From: Lachnospiraceae bacterium
GTDB lineage: Bacteria; Bacillota; Clostridia; Lachnospirales; Lachnospiraceae
Assembly (NCBI GenBank): GCA_017624495.1
Contig: JAGAMY010000028.1
Span: forward strand, 1 to 64,000
Length of the DNA: 64,000 bases
Reading direction: 5' to 3'
Shown: positions 26,201-34,749 of the stretch, piece after piece
Numbering within the stretch: position 1 is the stretch's first letter
Layout: each line of letters starts with the position of its first letter
The notes under the pieces: generated by a model
Seen by the model: only the letters and a program-made list of their open reading frames with translations
Database searches by the model: none
Told to the model about the DNA's origin: nothing
Position numbers and translations under genes: made by a program

Positions 26201-27793
26201 ATGAAAAAATTTGCAGTTATTTTCTTTACAATTGTTATGCTTGCAGGTCTGTCTGCCTGTGGAAATGAAGAAACAGAAGTCTTACAGACAGAAAATGCAG
26301 ATGTAGAGCAGGAGAAAATCACATTAGACTGGTATGTCAATTATTCATGGTTTGCTACTCCATGGGGAGAAAATCTGGTTTCTAAAGCGATTACGGAAGA
26401 AACCGGTGTAAATGTTCATTTTGTGACACCTATTGGCAATGAAACCGAAAAATTAAATGCTCTAATTGCCTCGGATACCCTGCCGGATATGATTACTTTA
26501 GGCTACTGGGAGCCACAGGTGGATGAGATGATTGATAAAGATATGGTATTTGCCCTAAATGAACTGGCAGATACTTATGCACCGCAGTTTTGGGAAGTGA
26601 CAGATGAAACAGCGGTAAACTGGTACACCCGTGAAGATGGGAATATCTATGCCTATCCAAATTCCTCTATATCACCAAAGGATTTAGAGGAAAATGCTTC
26701 TATTGGTTCAAACCAGACATTTTTGGTAAGAAAAGATATTTATACAGCAATTGGAAGCCCGGACATGACGACACCGGAAGGCTTTATGGAGGCAGTAAAA
26801 AAGGCGGCAGAAATGTTTCCCGAAGCAGAGGGGAAACCCTTAGTCCCTATAGGTGCCCATTGCTTTGACAATGAAGGAAATGTATCCTTTGATAAATTTC
26901 TAATGAATTTTCTGGCAGTTCCATGGGAAAAGGATGGAAAGCTGTATGACCGTTATACAGATGCAGAATATGTCAAATGGCTGAAAATGTTCCGTCAGCT
27001 AGGGGAGGAAGGGTATCTTGCCACGGATATTTTTGTAGATACCCGTACACAGATGGAAGAAAAATTAGCAGAGGGCAGATATTTTTGTATGCTATACCAG
27101 TATACAGATATGTTATCCCAGCAAAAGGTGCTCTATGAAAATGACCCGGATAAGGTCTACATTGCAGTAGAAGGTCCTAGAAATGCTAATGGAGATGCAC
27201 CGACGCTTTCCTGTACCAGTGTCAGTGGATGGACAGTAACACTGATATCCAAAAACTGTAAAGACCCCAAACGTGCAATAGAATTTATGAGTTATCTTAT
27301 GGGAGAAGAAGGGCAGAAAACCATCTTTTTAGGTGTAGAGGGAGAAACCTATGATGTGGTGGATAAAAAAGCAATAGTAAAATCCGAAGTCAAAGAATTG
27401 TTAGATACGGACCGCATTGCCTATGATACGCTTTATGGTGCGGATAATGCCTACTGGATGCTGCAGGATTTAGTCATGCAGCAAAAATGGCAGCAGACAT
27501 CTTCTCCGGCAGAGGAGCAGTTAAAGGAATGGTCCAGAAAATATGTGGTATATAACGGACAGTACGAAACGGTTTTTCCGGCAGGTTCAGAAAGTGCGAT
27601 AGCACAGGATAAGATTACAACACTCTGGAGTGAAACACTTCCACAGTTACTCTTAGCACCCACCGAAGAAGAATTTGACACAATATTTGCAGCATTTATC
27701 GCAGAAAGAGATGCATTAGGCTATGCAAAGGTTATGGAAGATGGTACAGAGTATATGATTGAGGCAAAGAAAAAGTTAGGACTGATGGAATGA
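26201..27793 (+). CDS. Extracellular solute-binding lipoprotein (LplA-like) linked to a two-component system
   Basis: The 530-residue protein has a lipoprotein signal with lipobox LSAC and then a large solute-binding fold (ITLDWYVNYSWF, TGVNVHFVTPIGNETEKLNA, LPDMITLGYWEPQVDEMID). It resembles the LplA/YtcQ-type family found next to YesM/YesN regulators. Its stop overlaps the histidine kinase start (ATGA, 4 bases) and no permease genes accompany it. It may therefore present a ligand to the sensor kinase, or supply the permeases of the preceding operon. The start follows AAGGAGGGAAT. Ligand unknown. Confidence 0.88.
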   Translation: MKKFAVIFFTIVMLAGLSACGNEETEVLQTENADVEQEKITLDWYVNYSWFATPWGENLVSKAITEETGVNVHFVTPIGNETEKLNALIASDTLPDMITLGYWEPQVDEMIDKDMVFALNELADTYAPQFWEVTDETAVNWYTREDGNIYAYPNSSISPKDLEENASIGSNQTFLVRKDIYTAIGSPDMTTPEGFMEAVKKAAEMFPEAEGKPLVPIGAHCFDNEGNVSFDKFLMNFLAVPWEKDGKLYDRYTDAEYVKWLKMFRQLGEEGYLATDIFVDTRTQMEEKLAEGRYFCMLYQYTDMLSQQKVLYENDPDKVYIAVEGPRNANGDAPTLSCTSVSGWTVTLISKNCKDPKRAIEFMSYLMGEEGQKTIFLGVEGETYDVVDKKAIVKSEVKELLDTDRIAYDTLYGADNAYWMLQDLVMQQKWQQTSSPAEEQLKEWSRKYVVYNGQYETVFPAGSESAIAQDKITTLWSETLPQLLLAPTEEEFDTIFAAFIAERDALGYAKVMEDGTEYMIEAKKKLGLME

Positions 27794-29634
27794 ATAGATT
27801 AAAAGAGATATTTCGTAATCAGAAACTAAATAGAAAATTTACCTTTGTAATTGTGCTTTTTACAATTATTCCGATAGGTATTTTTGGCAGTGTACTTTTT
27901 TATTCCATGGAAAAAAATGTAGTGGATGAAAATTTAAACTACATGGCATATACCATGCAGAGAAATCAGGATGCTATCACAAGCAAAATCGATTCCATGA
28001 ATATGTCTACCCAGTTTTTTTTGAGTGATGAAGGACTCTTTGAGATTTTAAATAAAGCAGCAGCCGGAAAAGAAATCAGTATTCATGACTGGGTGGAATT
28101 TAAAGACTATAATGTATCCTCATTAGAGCGTCTGGTATATAATAACCCACTGCTGTATGCTGTCCGGGTATATGCGGCAAATGATAATGTACAGGAAATG
28201 ATGCCGGTTTTATACCAGAATAGCCGCATGAAAAAGCAGTTATGGGCAGAGAATGTAGGGTATTTTGGATGGAATTATAATTATAAGGATCAGGCATTTT
28301 CCAATCATACCATGAGTCAGAACAGCAAAATGATAGGTCTGATTACACCTGTTAAGGATGAAAATGATAATACGATTGGCATAATTGAAGCGGCAATGAC
28401 TATGGAAAATATGTTTCCAAGTCTTTATGAGGATATTGAAAATGAGTGGAGCTTTTTTTATTCGGATAAAGGAGATTACTACTTTGATGAGGAAAAAAGC
28501 GAACCGGACACATTGGTTTTACATGAAATCGTCAGCAGGATACCAAAAGAAGAAACCATTCAGACAATTTATCGGGAAATGGAAAATCAGAATTTTGTCA
28601 TTTCTTATATGCCGGTAAGTGAATTGGATGGAACACTGATTTCGGTTAAAAACATTACCGGAAATGTGCAGGAGGTACATAGTACCCGCAATATATTTAT
28701 TTTAGGTATGGTTGTGCTTATGCTGATTCTGGCTGTATTCACCAATCAGATTGTGCATGGTCTTTTGCGGCAGTTTTATGACATTTTATCCTCTATTCGT
28801 AAGGTGCAGAATGGGGATTTGGATGTGATTATCGAAAACTGCGGTAAAGACGAAATGGGAGAACTGGGTACACAGATTAATGAAATGCTGCAACGTATCA
28901 AGGCATTGATGGATGATAACTTAAAGCGTGAAATGCTGGCGAAAAATTCAGAAATCCGTGCTTTACAGAACCAGATAAATGCACACTTTATTTATAACGT
29001 ACTAGAATCCATTAAAATGATGGCGGAAATCAATGAAGAATATGATATTTCCGATGCAGTAACAGCATTAGGAAAACTGTTGCGTTACAGTATGAAATGG
29101 GTATCCGGGAATGTTTTGGTGGAGCAGGAGTTAGAGTATATCAAAAACTATATGGCACTCATTAATCTGCGTTATGATTATGAGATTTATTTATCTTTAA
29201 ATATTCCGGAGCTGATTTTAAAACAGGAAATTCCCAAAATGTCCTTACAGCCCATTATTGAAAATGCCATCTGCCATGGTATAGAGGAAATTGCAGAGGA
29301 TACCAATATCTATATGAAGGGGCTTTTTGACGGAGAGGACTGTATTATCGAAATTACCGATACCGGAAAAGGCATGAGTGAAGAGGATGTGGAAAAACTA
29401 CGCTTAAAGATTGCCGGAGAATTGGATTCAAACGGTGGTTCGGGCAACGGCATCGGTTTAAAAAATGTACAGGACCGTATTCACATTGCCTTTGGCAATG
29501 CATATGGAATAGAAATTGCTTCAAAATTAGGCTGTTACACGAAAATTATGGTAAGGATTCCCATGTCGCATCCCGGTGACATCGAAGAAAAAGATATGCG
29601 GAACGTGAAACGGGAGCATAGTGAGATTCGCTAA
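27790..29634 (+). CDS. Sensor histidine kinase, YesM-like
   Basis: The 614-residue protein has two membrane helices (about 17-37 and 302-325) flanking an extracellular sensor of about 260 residues, then a HAMP domain, a His-kinase dimerisation motif ALQNQINAHFIYNVLES with phospho-acceptor H399, and an ATP-binding domain (IIENAICHGIEEI as N-box, DTGKGM, GNGIGLKNVQDR). This is the LytS/YesM class that controls carbohydrate genes in Firmicutes. It shares four bases with the binding-protein gene upstream, and the response regulator begins 15 bases after its stop. The operons at 16454 and 26201 are the likely targets. Confidence 0.93.
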   Translation: MNRLKEIFRNQKLNRKFTFVIVLFTIIPIGIFGSVLFYSMEKNVVDENLNYMAYTMQRNQDAITSKIDSMNMSTQFFLSDEGLFEILNKAAAGKEISIHDWVEFKDYNVSSLERLVYNNPLLYAVRVYAANDNVQEMMPVLYQNSRMKKQLWAENVGYFGWNYNYKDQAFSNHTMSQNSKMIGLITPVKDENDNTIGIIEAAMTMENMFPSLYEDIENEWSFFYSDKGDYYFDEEKSEPDTLVLHEIVSRIPKEETIQTIYREMENQNFVISYMPVSELDGTLISVKNITGNVQEVHSTRNIFILGMVVLMLILAVFTNQIVHGLLRQFYDILSSIRKVQNGDLDVIIENCGKDEMGELGTQINEMLQRIKALMDDNLKREMLAKNSEIRALQNQINAHFIYNVLESIKMMAEINEEYDISDAVTALGKLLRYSMKWVSGNVLVEQELEYIKNYMALINLRYDYEIYLSLNIPELILKQEIPKMSLQPIIENAICHGIEEIAEDTNIYMKGLFDGEDCIIEITDTGKGMSEEDVEKLRLKIAGELDSNGGSGNGIGLKNVQDRIHIAFGNAYGIEIASKLGCYTKIMVRIPMSHPGDIEEKDMRNVKREHSEIR

Positions 29635-29649
29635 ACGGAGAGTGATGAA

Positions 29650-31110
29650 ATGAAAACAGTATTGATTGTGGAAGACGAAAAAATGATTCGTCAGGGTATT
29701 AAGACCATGGTACAAAGAAGCGGTGTGCCGGTGGAGGTCATTATTGAGTGCAGTAATGGAAAAATGGCTCTTGAGGTATTAAAAGAACAGAAGGTAGATG
29801 TCATGTTTACGGATATCCGTATGCCCCAGATGGACGGCATCGAGCTGGTAAAACAGATGCAAAGCTGTGAGCACGTTCCTTTGACCGTTGCCATTAGCGG
29901 GTATGATGATTTTTCTTATGCGGTGGAAATGTTGAGAAAAGGTGTGCGTGAATATCTTTTAAAACCCATTGAGCGTGAACGCATTAAAGAAATATTAGAA
30001 GAATTGAATAGGGAGATTGAGAGTCAGCAGGCAGCAGAAGAAGATAATAAAAAAATGGGTTATCAGCAGATTAAGCATTTAATGCTTAGTGATGAGCTGA
30101 CGGAGGATGAGTTAGGAGCGATTGAACGAGCGTATGCAGATTTCTTTTATGCAGGGGATTATCGAATTTGTTGTCAGAATACATGCAAACGGGAACGCTT
30201 TGACCGCAAGTATATGATGGAGACCATAGAGGAGCAGGATATTTTTATTGTGCCGCAAGAGCATATGGAGCATTTTTTAGAGAATGAAATGGCAAACGGC
30301 TCTGTGGGAATCAGTGGGATACATCAGGGCATCCGGCAATTACGAAGGGCATATTGTGAAGCCCTTGCCATGCGAAAAGAAGCATTTTGCATAAATCGGG
30401 AAAAAATGCTTTATGGAGAGGAAAATACCCATGTGCCAAAGAAGCTGATAGAAGATGCAAAAATGCTCTTAACACCGGAAGCTGTTGCACAAAGAGTACA
30501 GCTTCTTGGTACGGAGCGCACGGAAGAATTGACAAAAAGCATGAATCATTTGTTTTTCGCAGTAAAAAACGGGCGTATTCTGCCGGAGGAATTTGAAAAC
30601 TGTATACAAGAGTTTTTGAACGATGTGGAAAAGACCTACAAAAACCTCTTTGAATTACCAAAGTCCGCAGAAAAAAGTATTCGAAATATCTGGTGTGCCG
30701 GGTGCTTAAATGAATATGAAGAACGGCTGATGGAGTTTGTTTTACATCTTCATGAAAAAATTAATACACAGTATGATAACAGCAAAAATACCCAGAAAAT
30801 GCGTCTTGCAGTAGAATATATCGATGAGCATTATGCGGATGATTTGAATATGGCAGTGGTATCAAATCATATATCCATGAATTATTCGCTATTTTCCTAT
30901 TCCTTTAAGCAGTATACGGGACAGAACTTTGTAAATTATTTAAAGGATATTCGTATGGGCAAAGCAAAGCAGCTTTTAGCGGAAACGGATTTGAAAATTA
31001 TTGAAATCAGCCAGAAGGTAGGCTATGACAATGAAAAGCATTTTATGAAGCTGTTTAAAAATGCTTATGGTGTTTCACCTACGGAGTACCGTAAAAACAT
31101 GCAAAGATAA
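29650..31110 (+). CDS. Response regulator, YesN-like (REC plus AraC HTH)
   Basis: The 486-residue regulator starts with a receiver domain (VLIVEDEKMIRQGI, phospho-acceptor D55 in VMFTDIRMP, a conserved Lys in YLLKPIERE). A long middle region follows, and then a C-terminal AraC/XylS DNA-binding domain (NMAVVSNHISMNYSLFSYSF, IIEISQKVGYDNEKHFMKLF, YGVSPTEYRK). It would be phosphorylated by the adjacent YesM-like kinase and activate transport or phosphorylase genes. The length fits the YesN family. A perfect 18-bp palindrome lies 28 bases after its stop. Confidence 0.93.
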   Translation: MKTVLIVEDEKMIRQGIKTMVQRSGVPVEVIIECSNGKMALEVLKEQKVDVMFTDIRMPQMDGIELVKQMQSCEHVPLTVAISGYDDFSYAVEMLRKGVREYLLKPIERERIKEILEELNREIESQQAAEEDNKKMGYQQIKHLMLSDELTEDELGAIERAYADFFYAGDYRICCQNTCKRERFDRKYMMETIEEQDIFIVPQEHMEHFLENEMANGSVGISGIHQGIRQLRRAYCEALAMRKEAFCINREKMLYGEENTHVPKKLIEDAKMLLTPEAVAQRVQLLGTERTEELTKSMNHLFFAVKNGRILPEEFENCIQEFLNDVEKTYKNLFELPKSAEKSIRNIWCAGCLNEYEERLMEFVLHLHEKINTQYDNSKNTQKMRLAVEYIDEHYADDLNMAVVSNHISMNYSLFSYSFKQYTGQNFVNYLKDIRMGKAKQLLAETDLKIIEISQKVGYDNEKHFMKLFKNAYGVSPTEYRKNMQR

Positions 31111-31138
31111 TATTTGTTACGGTGAGCTAAGTGAATAG

Positions 31139-31156
31139 TACGCAAATTTTTGCGTA
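31139..31156. repeat. Perfect 18-bp palindrome TACGCAAA-TT-TTTGCGTA
   Basis: Two 8-base arms with a 2-base centre lie between the response regulator stop and the GGDEF/EAL gene. Too little loop and too few T residues follow for a standard terminator, so it may be a repressor operator or a processing site. Confidence 0.55.
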
Positions 31157-31262
31157 TTTCTGTTCAAAATGCGAATAGATTATTGTCAGATTTTTTGGTA
31201 TAATAAATTAGAATTGGGTAACAAATTTGTTTTATGGGGAATGTGTTAGAAGGTGATGAAAC

Positions 31263-33371
31263 GTGGGATTTGATAAGCAGAGTGAAAAGGATGCCCGCAT
31301 AAAGAACTACTTAAATGTTTTAGAGATTTTAAGTCAGAGTACGGATGATTATCTTTTCCTTTGGGATATGGATAAGGATGAAAACTGGTTTTTTGGTTCA
31401 GTAGATGCAGAATATGCCCTGCGTGATAAGGGCAGACCGACGAATACCACAGCAGAGATGGAAGCCATTGTTTATCCGGCAGACAGAGCATTGCTGCATG
31501 AGGATTTGACTGAGATAGCCAGTGGAAAAAAGCAGATACATAACATGAATTACCGCTGGGTGAATCGTGAAGGTGAAGCGGTATGGATTAGCTGCAGGGG
31601 AAAAGTGATTGCGGATGAGGATGGAAGTCCATTTGTTATGATTGGCAGGGTTTCCGATACCGCATTAAAATATTTGTATAATCCGCTGACGAGGCTTTTT
31701 AATAAGACAAAGATGTTTTCTGATATGCAGGAAGGTACGCTTTTAGAAGACGGCGGATATTTTATGCTGTTAGATGTGGATGATTTAGGCGATATTAACT
31801 TAAAGCATGGCAGAAAATACGGAGATGCTGTGTTAAAATCCTTAGCAGCCGCCATGGAAGAAATCGTACAGTCTCAGAAAATATATCACATTGAGCATAA
31901 CAGCTTCGCCGTATACTTAGATGTGGAAACGGAACGGGAAGTCTGCATTGTATATGGCAGATTACAGCAGCTTATGGCAGATAAATGCACACTTTCTGCC
32001 GGTGTTGTGCCAAACAATAATGAGATGTTTAAGGAAAAAAATTATCTGTATGATTGTGCTGACCAGACCCTAAAGAAAGCAAAAGAAAATGGCAAAAATA
32101 CCATTGCCTTTTTCTCAGAAAAAGATATGGAAAATAAGCTTTCCGCTATGGAGCTTTTAGCAGAACTGCAGGAAAGCGTAAAACACAACTGTGAAGGATT
32201 CTATCTGTGCTATCAGCCACAGGTGAAAGCCGGAAGTTATAAGCTTTATGCAGCAGAAGCGTTGCTTCGTTATAACTCAAAGAATAGGGGACGGGTATTT
32301 CCGGATGCGTTTATTCCTATTTTAGAGGATTCTAAACTGATTATTCCCGTGGGGAAATGGGTATTAGAGAGGGCGTTACAGCAATGTAAAAGCTGGCGGC
32401 GTGTATATCCTGACTTTCGTATCAGCGTTAATTTTTCTACAGTACAGCTTCGGGAAAAGGATATTACGGATAAAGTGCTAGAGATTTTAGATAAAGCAGA
32501 ATTGCCGGGAGAAGCACTGACGATTGAAATTACAGAGTCTATACGGATGGAGGAAATGCAGTATTACAATAACATTTTTAGCCGTTGGAGAAATGCAGGC
32601 ATAAAAATTTCCATTGATGATTTTGGTACGGGATATGCCAATATGAGTTATCTTAGAGACTTAGAAGTGGATGAGATAAAGATTGACCGAATGTTTGTAA
32701 AAGGCATTGAAGAAGCAACGTACAATTATCATCTGGTAAATAATATGATTGAATTTGCAAAAATGAATGCGCTGCGTATCTGCTGCGAAGGTGTGGAGGA
32801 TGTACATGAGCTGGCAGTGTTAGAAGGGCTTTCTCCGAATCTTTTACAGGGGTATTTATTTGACAAACCTTGTGAAAGCAGGGAATTTGAGCAGTTTTAC
32901 ATCGATAAGGAGTCGGGGGAATACAGAAAGCATTTAGAGTTTGTACAGGAGTTATATCAGTACAAAGAAAAGATGCGTGTGCTTTATTTTGACCCGAAGG
33001 ATATTCTTAGGACAACAGATGTAGGTTTGTGGATTATCCGTGTAGATTTAGAGAAACAGCATTTTGAATTACACGCAGACGATACGATGGAACGTATCAG
33101 TGGTGTAGATAAAAAATATACACCGCAGGAATTTTATCAGTTCTGGTATGAACGGGTTAAGAAAGAATATGTATCCTATGTGATGGAAAATGTCAGTCGT
33201 ATGATTGCAGCGGATAAAGTCATACAGTTACAGTATCCATGGATACATCCGACACTTGGCGAGGTGACGGTGCGCTGTAGTGGCAGACGTGTGGAGGATT
33301 CGGATGGAATGATTACCATAGAGGGATATCATAGAATTATCAGCACGATTGAAGAAGCTTATAAGGAATAG
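31263..33371 (+). CDS. PAS-GGDEF(degenerate)-EAL cyclic-di-GMP phosphodiesterase
   Basis: The 702-residue soluble protein has an N-terminal PAS/PAC domain (residues about 15-135, NYRWVNREGEAVWISCRG), a GGDEF domain whose signature is replaced by IEHNS, and a complete EAL domain: E332-A-L, the Asn of VNFSTVQL, EITES, the DDFGTG loop, the Lys of DEIKIDRMF, CEGVED and LLQGYLFDKP. A further PAS-like segment ends the protein (from about residue 575). This predicts a c-di-GMP-hydrolysing enzyme with a regulatory, inactive GGDEF domain. GTG at 31263 follows AGAAGGTGATGAA. Confidence 0.88.
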   Translation: MGFDKQSEKDARIKNYLNVLEILSQSTDDYLFLWDMDKDENWFFGSVDAEYALRDKGRPTNTTAEMEAIVYPADRALLHEDLTEIASGKKQIHNMNYRWVNREGEAVWISCRGKVIADEDGSPFVMIGRVSDTALKYLYNPLTRLFNKTKMFSDMQEGTLLEDGGYFMLLDVDDLGDINLKHGRKYGDAVLKSLAAAMEEIVQSQKIYHIEHNSFAVYLDVETEREVCIVYGRLQQLMADKCTLSAGVVPNNNEMFKEKNYLYDCADQTLKKAKENGKNTIAFFSEKDMENKLSAMELLAELQESVKHNCEGFYLCYQPQVKAGSYKLYAAEALLRYNSKNRGRVFPDAFIPILEDSKLIIPVGKWVLERALQQCKSWRRVYPDFRISVNFSTVQLREKDITDKVLEILDKAELPGEALTIEITESIRMEEMQYYNNIFSRWRNAGIKISIDDFGTGYANMSYLRDLEVDEIKIDRMFVKGIEEATYNYHLVNNMIEFAKMNALRICCEGVEDVHELAVLEGLSPNLLQGYLFDKPCESREFEQFYIDKESGEYRKHLEFVQELYQYKEKMRVLYFDPKDILRTTDVGLWIIRVDLEKQHFELHADDTMERISGVDKKYTPQEFYQFWYERVKKEYVSYVMENVSRMIAADKVIQLQYPWIHPTLGEVTVRCSGRRVEDSDGMITIEGYHRIISTIEEAYKE

Positions 33372-33436
33372 GAAGAAATGTATGGAAAGCACTGCTTGAA
33401 AAATGGCGGTGCTTTCTATTACATAAGGTGAGAAAC

Positions 33437-34624
33437 ATGGATTTTTTAAAAGATAAAGTGAAAAAGAAACAGTTTGGTTTTAGTTATAGTGTGTTTATTA
33501 TTAACGGCATGTTAGCATTGTCCATTGGGTCATTACTGCCATTTATCCGGGATGCAAAAGGCTTAGACTATGCTTTTTGTGGACTGATTGTCAGTCTACA
33601 TTCTGTGGGAAATCTGATTTCCAGCTTTATATCCGGTATTCTGCCGGTATTTATCGGGCGCAAAAAAAGTATATTGACCTTTAATGCCTTTTTTGCCATA
33701 GCGTATCTGCTGATTGCTTTTTCGGGAAATAAATGGGCCATCGCATTAGCTTTTGTATTGACTGGTTTAGCAAGAGGGGCTACCAGCAATTTCTGTAATA
33801 CAGTAATCAATAATCTTGCACCGGGAAAAGCCGGAGTCATCAATGGTCTGCATGCTATGTTTTCCATTGGAGCATTTAGTTTTCCGATATTATTAACAGT
33901 ATTGACCACAGCGGATGCAGCAAATTGGATATATGCCTGCTATTTTATGCTGGCAATGGGAATTTTAAGCTGGAGTCTGTATTTTATGATTCCATTAGAC
34001 AGTGATAAGGTAGAAAGAAAACAGGGAGGAGAAACGGACTTTGGATTCTTTAAAGAGCCGCTGTTTTATCTTTGCACAGCAACGATGTTTTTCTATCTTT
34101 GCGCAGAGCAGGGAGTTATTGGCTGGATGGTAACCTATTTTCAGGATACAGGGCTTATGCCGGAATGGTTTTCGCAGATTTCTGCCAGTGTGCTCTGGAT
34201 AATGATTCTAGCCGGAAGACTGACAACCGCATGGCTTTCTGCAAAGGTAAAAAAAGAGCGCTTGCTGCTTGTTATGGGCATAGGCATTGTACTGTTTTTC
34301 TTCCTATTGATTACCAGTACAAATGGCGTATTAATTGTTCTTGGTGTTATTGGCTTTGGATATAGCATGGCAGGAATTTATCCTACCACCGTGGCAATTT
34401 CCGGTCATATCAATAAAAAATATCCGCTGGCATGGAGTTTTCAGTTGACGTTTGCAAGCCTTGGTTCTATTTTAATGCCTTCAGTTATTGGAAAAATTGC
34501 AGAATCCGCAGGGATTTTCTATGGTATGAGTTCTATTGTGGCGGTTGTGCTTATTGATTTAGTGTTTATTATAGTATTAAATGTTTTTACTAATTTTACT
34601 AAAAAAGTAAAGCTAATTTCCTAG
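33437..34624 (+). CDS. MFS transporter, sugar type
   Basis: The 395-residue protein has about 12 hydrophobic helices, an N-terminal GLIVSLHSVGNLISSFISGI and, after helix 2, GRKKSI, which is the loop 2-3 MFS signature. A central cytoplasmic loop (SDKVERKQGGETDFGFFKEP) separates the two six-helix halves. It resembles FucP/YfkF-type sugar facilitators of Clostridia, but the substrate is not evident. I took the ATG at 33437, which has AAGGTGAG eight bases upstream, rather than the GTG at 33428. It lies 65 bases after the c-di-GMP gene and is likely co-transcribed with it. Confidence 0.85.
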   Translation: MDFLKDKVKKKQFGFSYSVFIINGMLALSIGSLLPFIRDAKGLDYAFCGLIVSLHSVGNLISSFISGILPVFIGRKKSILTFNAFFAIAYLLIAFSGNKWAIALAFVLTGLARGATSNFCNTVINNLAPGKAGVINGLHAMFSIGAFSFPILLTVLTTADAANWIYACYFMLAMGILSWSLYFMIPLDSDKVERKQGGETDFGFFKEPLFYLCTATMFFYLCAEQGVIGWMVTYFQDTGLMPEWFSQISASVLWIMILAGRLTTAWLSAKVKKERLLLVMGIGIVLFFFLLITSTNGVLIVLGVIGFGYSMAGIYPTTVAISGHINKKYPLAWSFQLTFASLGSILMPSVIGKIAESAGIFYGMSSIVAVVLIDLVFIIVLNVFTNFTKKVKLIS

Positions 34625-34635
34625 TAATCTTGCGC

Positions 34636-34724
34636 CTTCTGCGGTTTACATCTATAAAATACTGTAGTATAATAGTATATTAGAGAATTTCTAGTCGAAA
34701 TATGTAAAATATAAATCGCAGAAG
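34636..34724. repeat. 13-bp inverted repeat flanking a promoter upstream of the exosortase locus
   Basis: CTTCTGCGGTTTA at 34636-34648 matches the reverse complement of TAAATCGCAGAAG at 34712-34724 with one mismatch. The 63-base interval holds the promoter at 34645-34673. The repeat may be an operator pair, a leader hairpin, or the ends of an invertible segment. Confidence 0.6.
34645..34673 (+). promoter_or_regulatory. Probable sigma-A promoter TTTACA-17-TATAAT of the exosortase locus
   Basis: TTTACA at 34645-34650 and a perfect TATAAT at 34668-34673 have a 17-base spacer. The -35 overlaps the left arm of the inverted repeat at 34636-34648. The transcript would start near 34680, 70 bases before the first gene. 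Confidence 0.6.
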
Positions 34725-34749
34725 ATATAAAGAAAGATAGGAAAACGGT

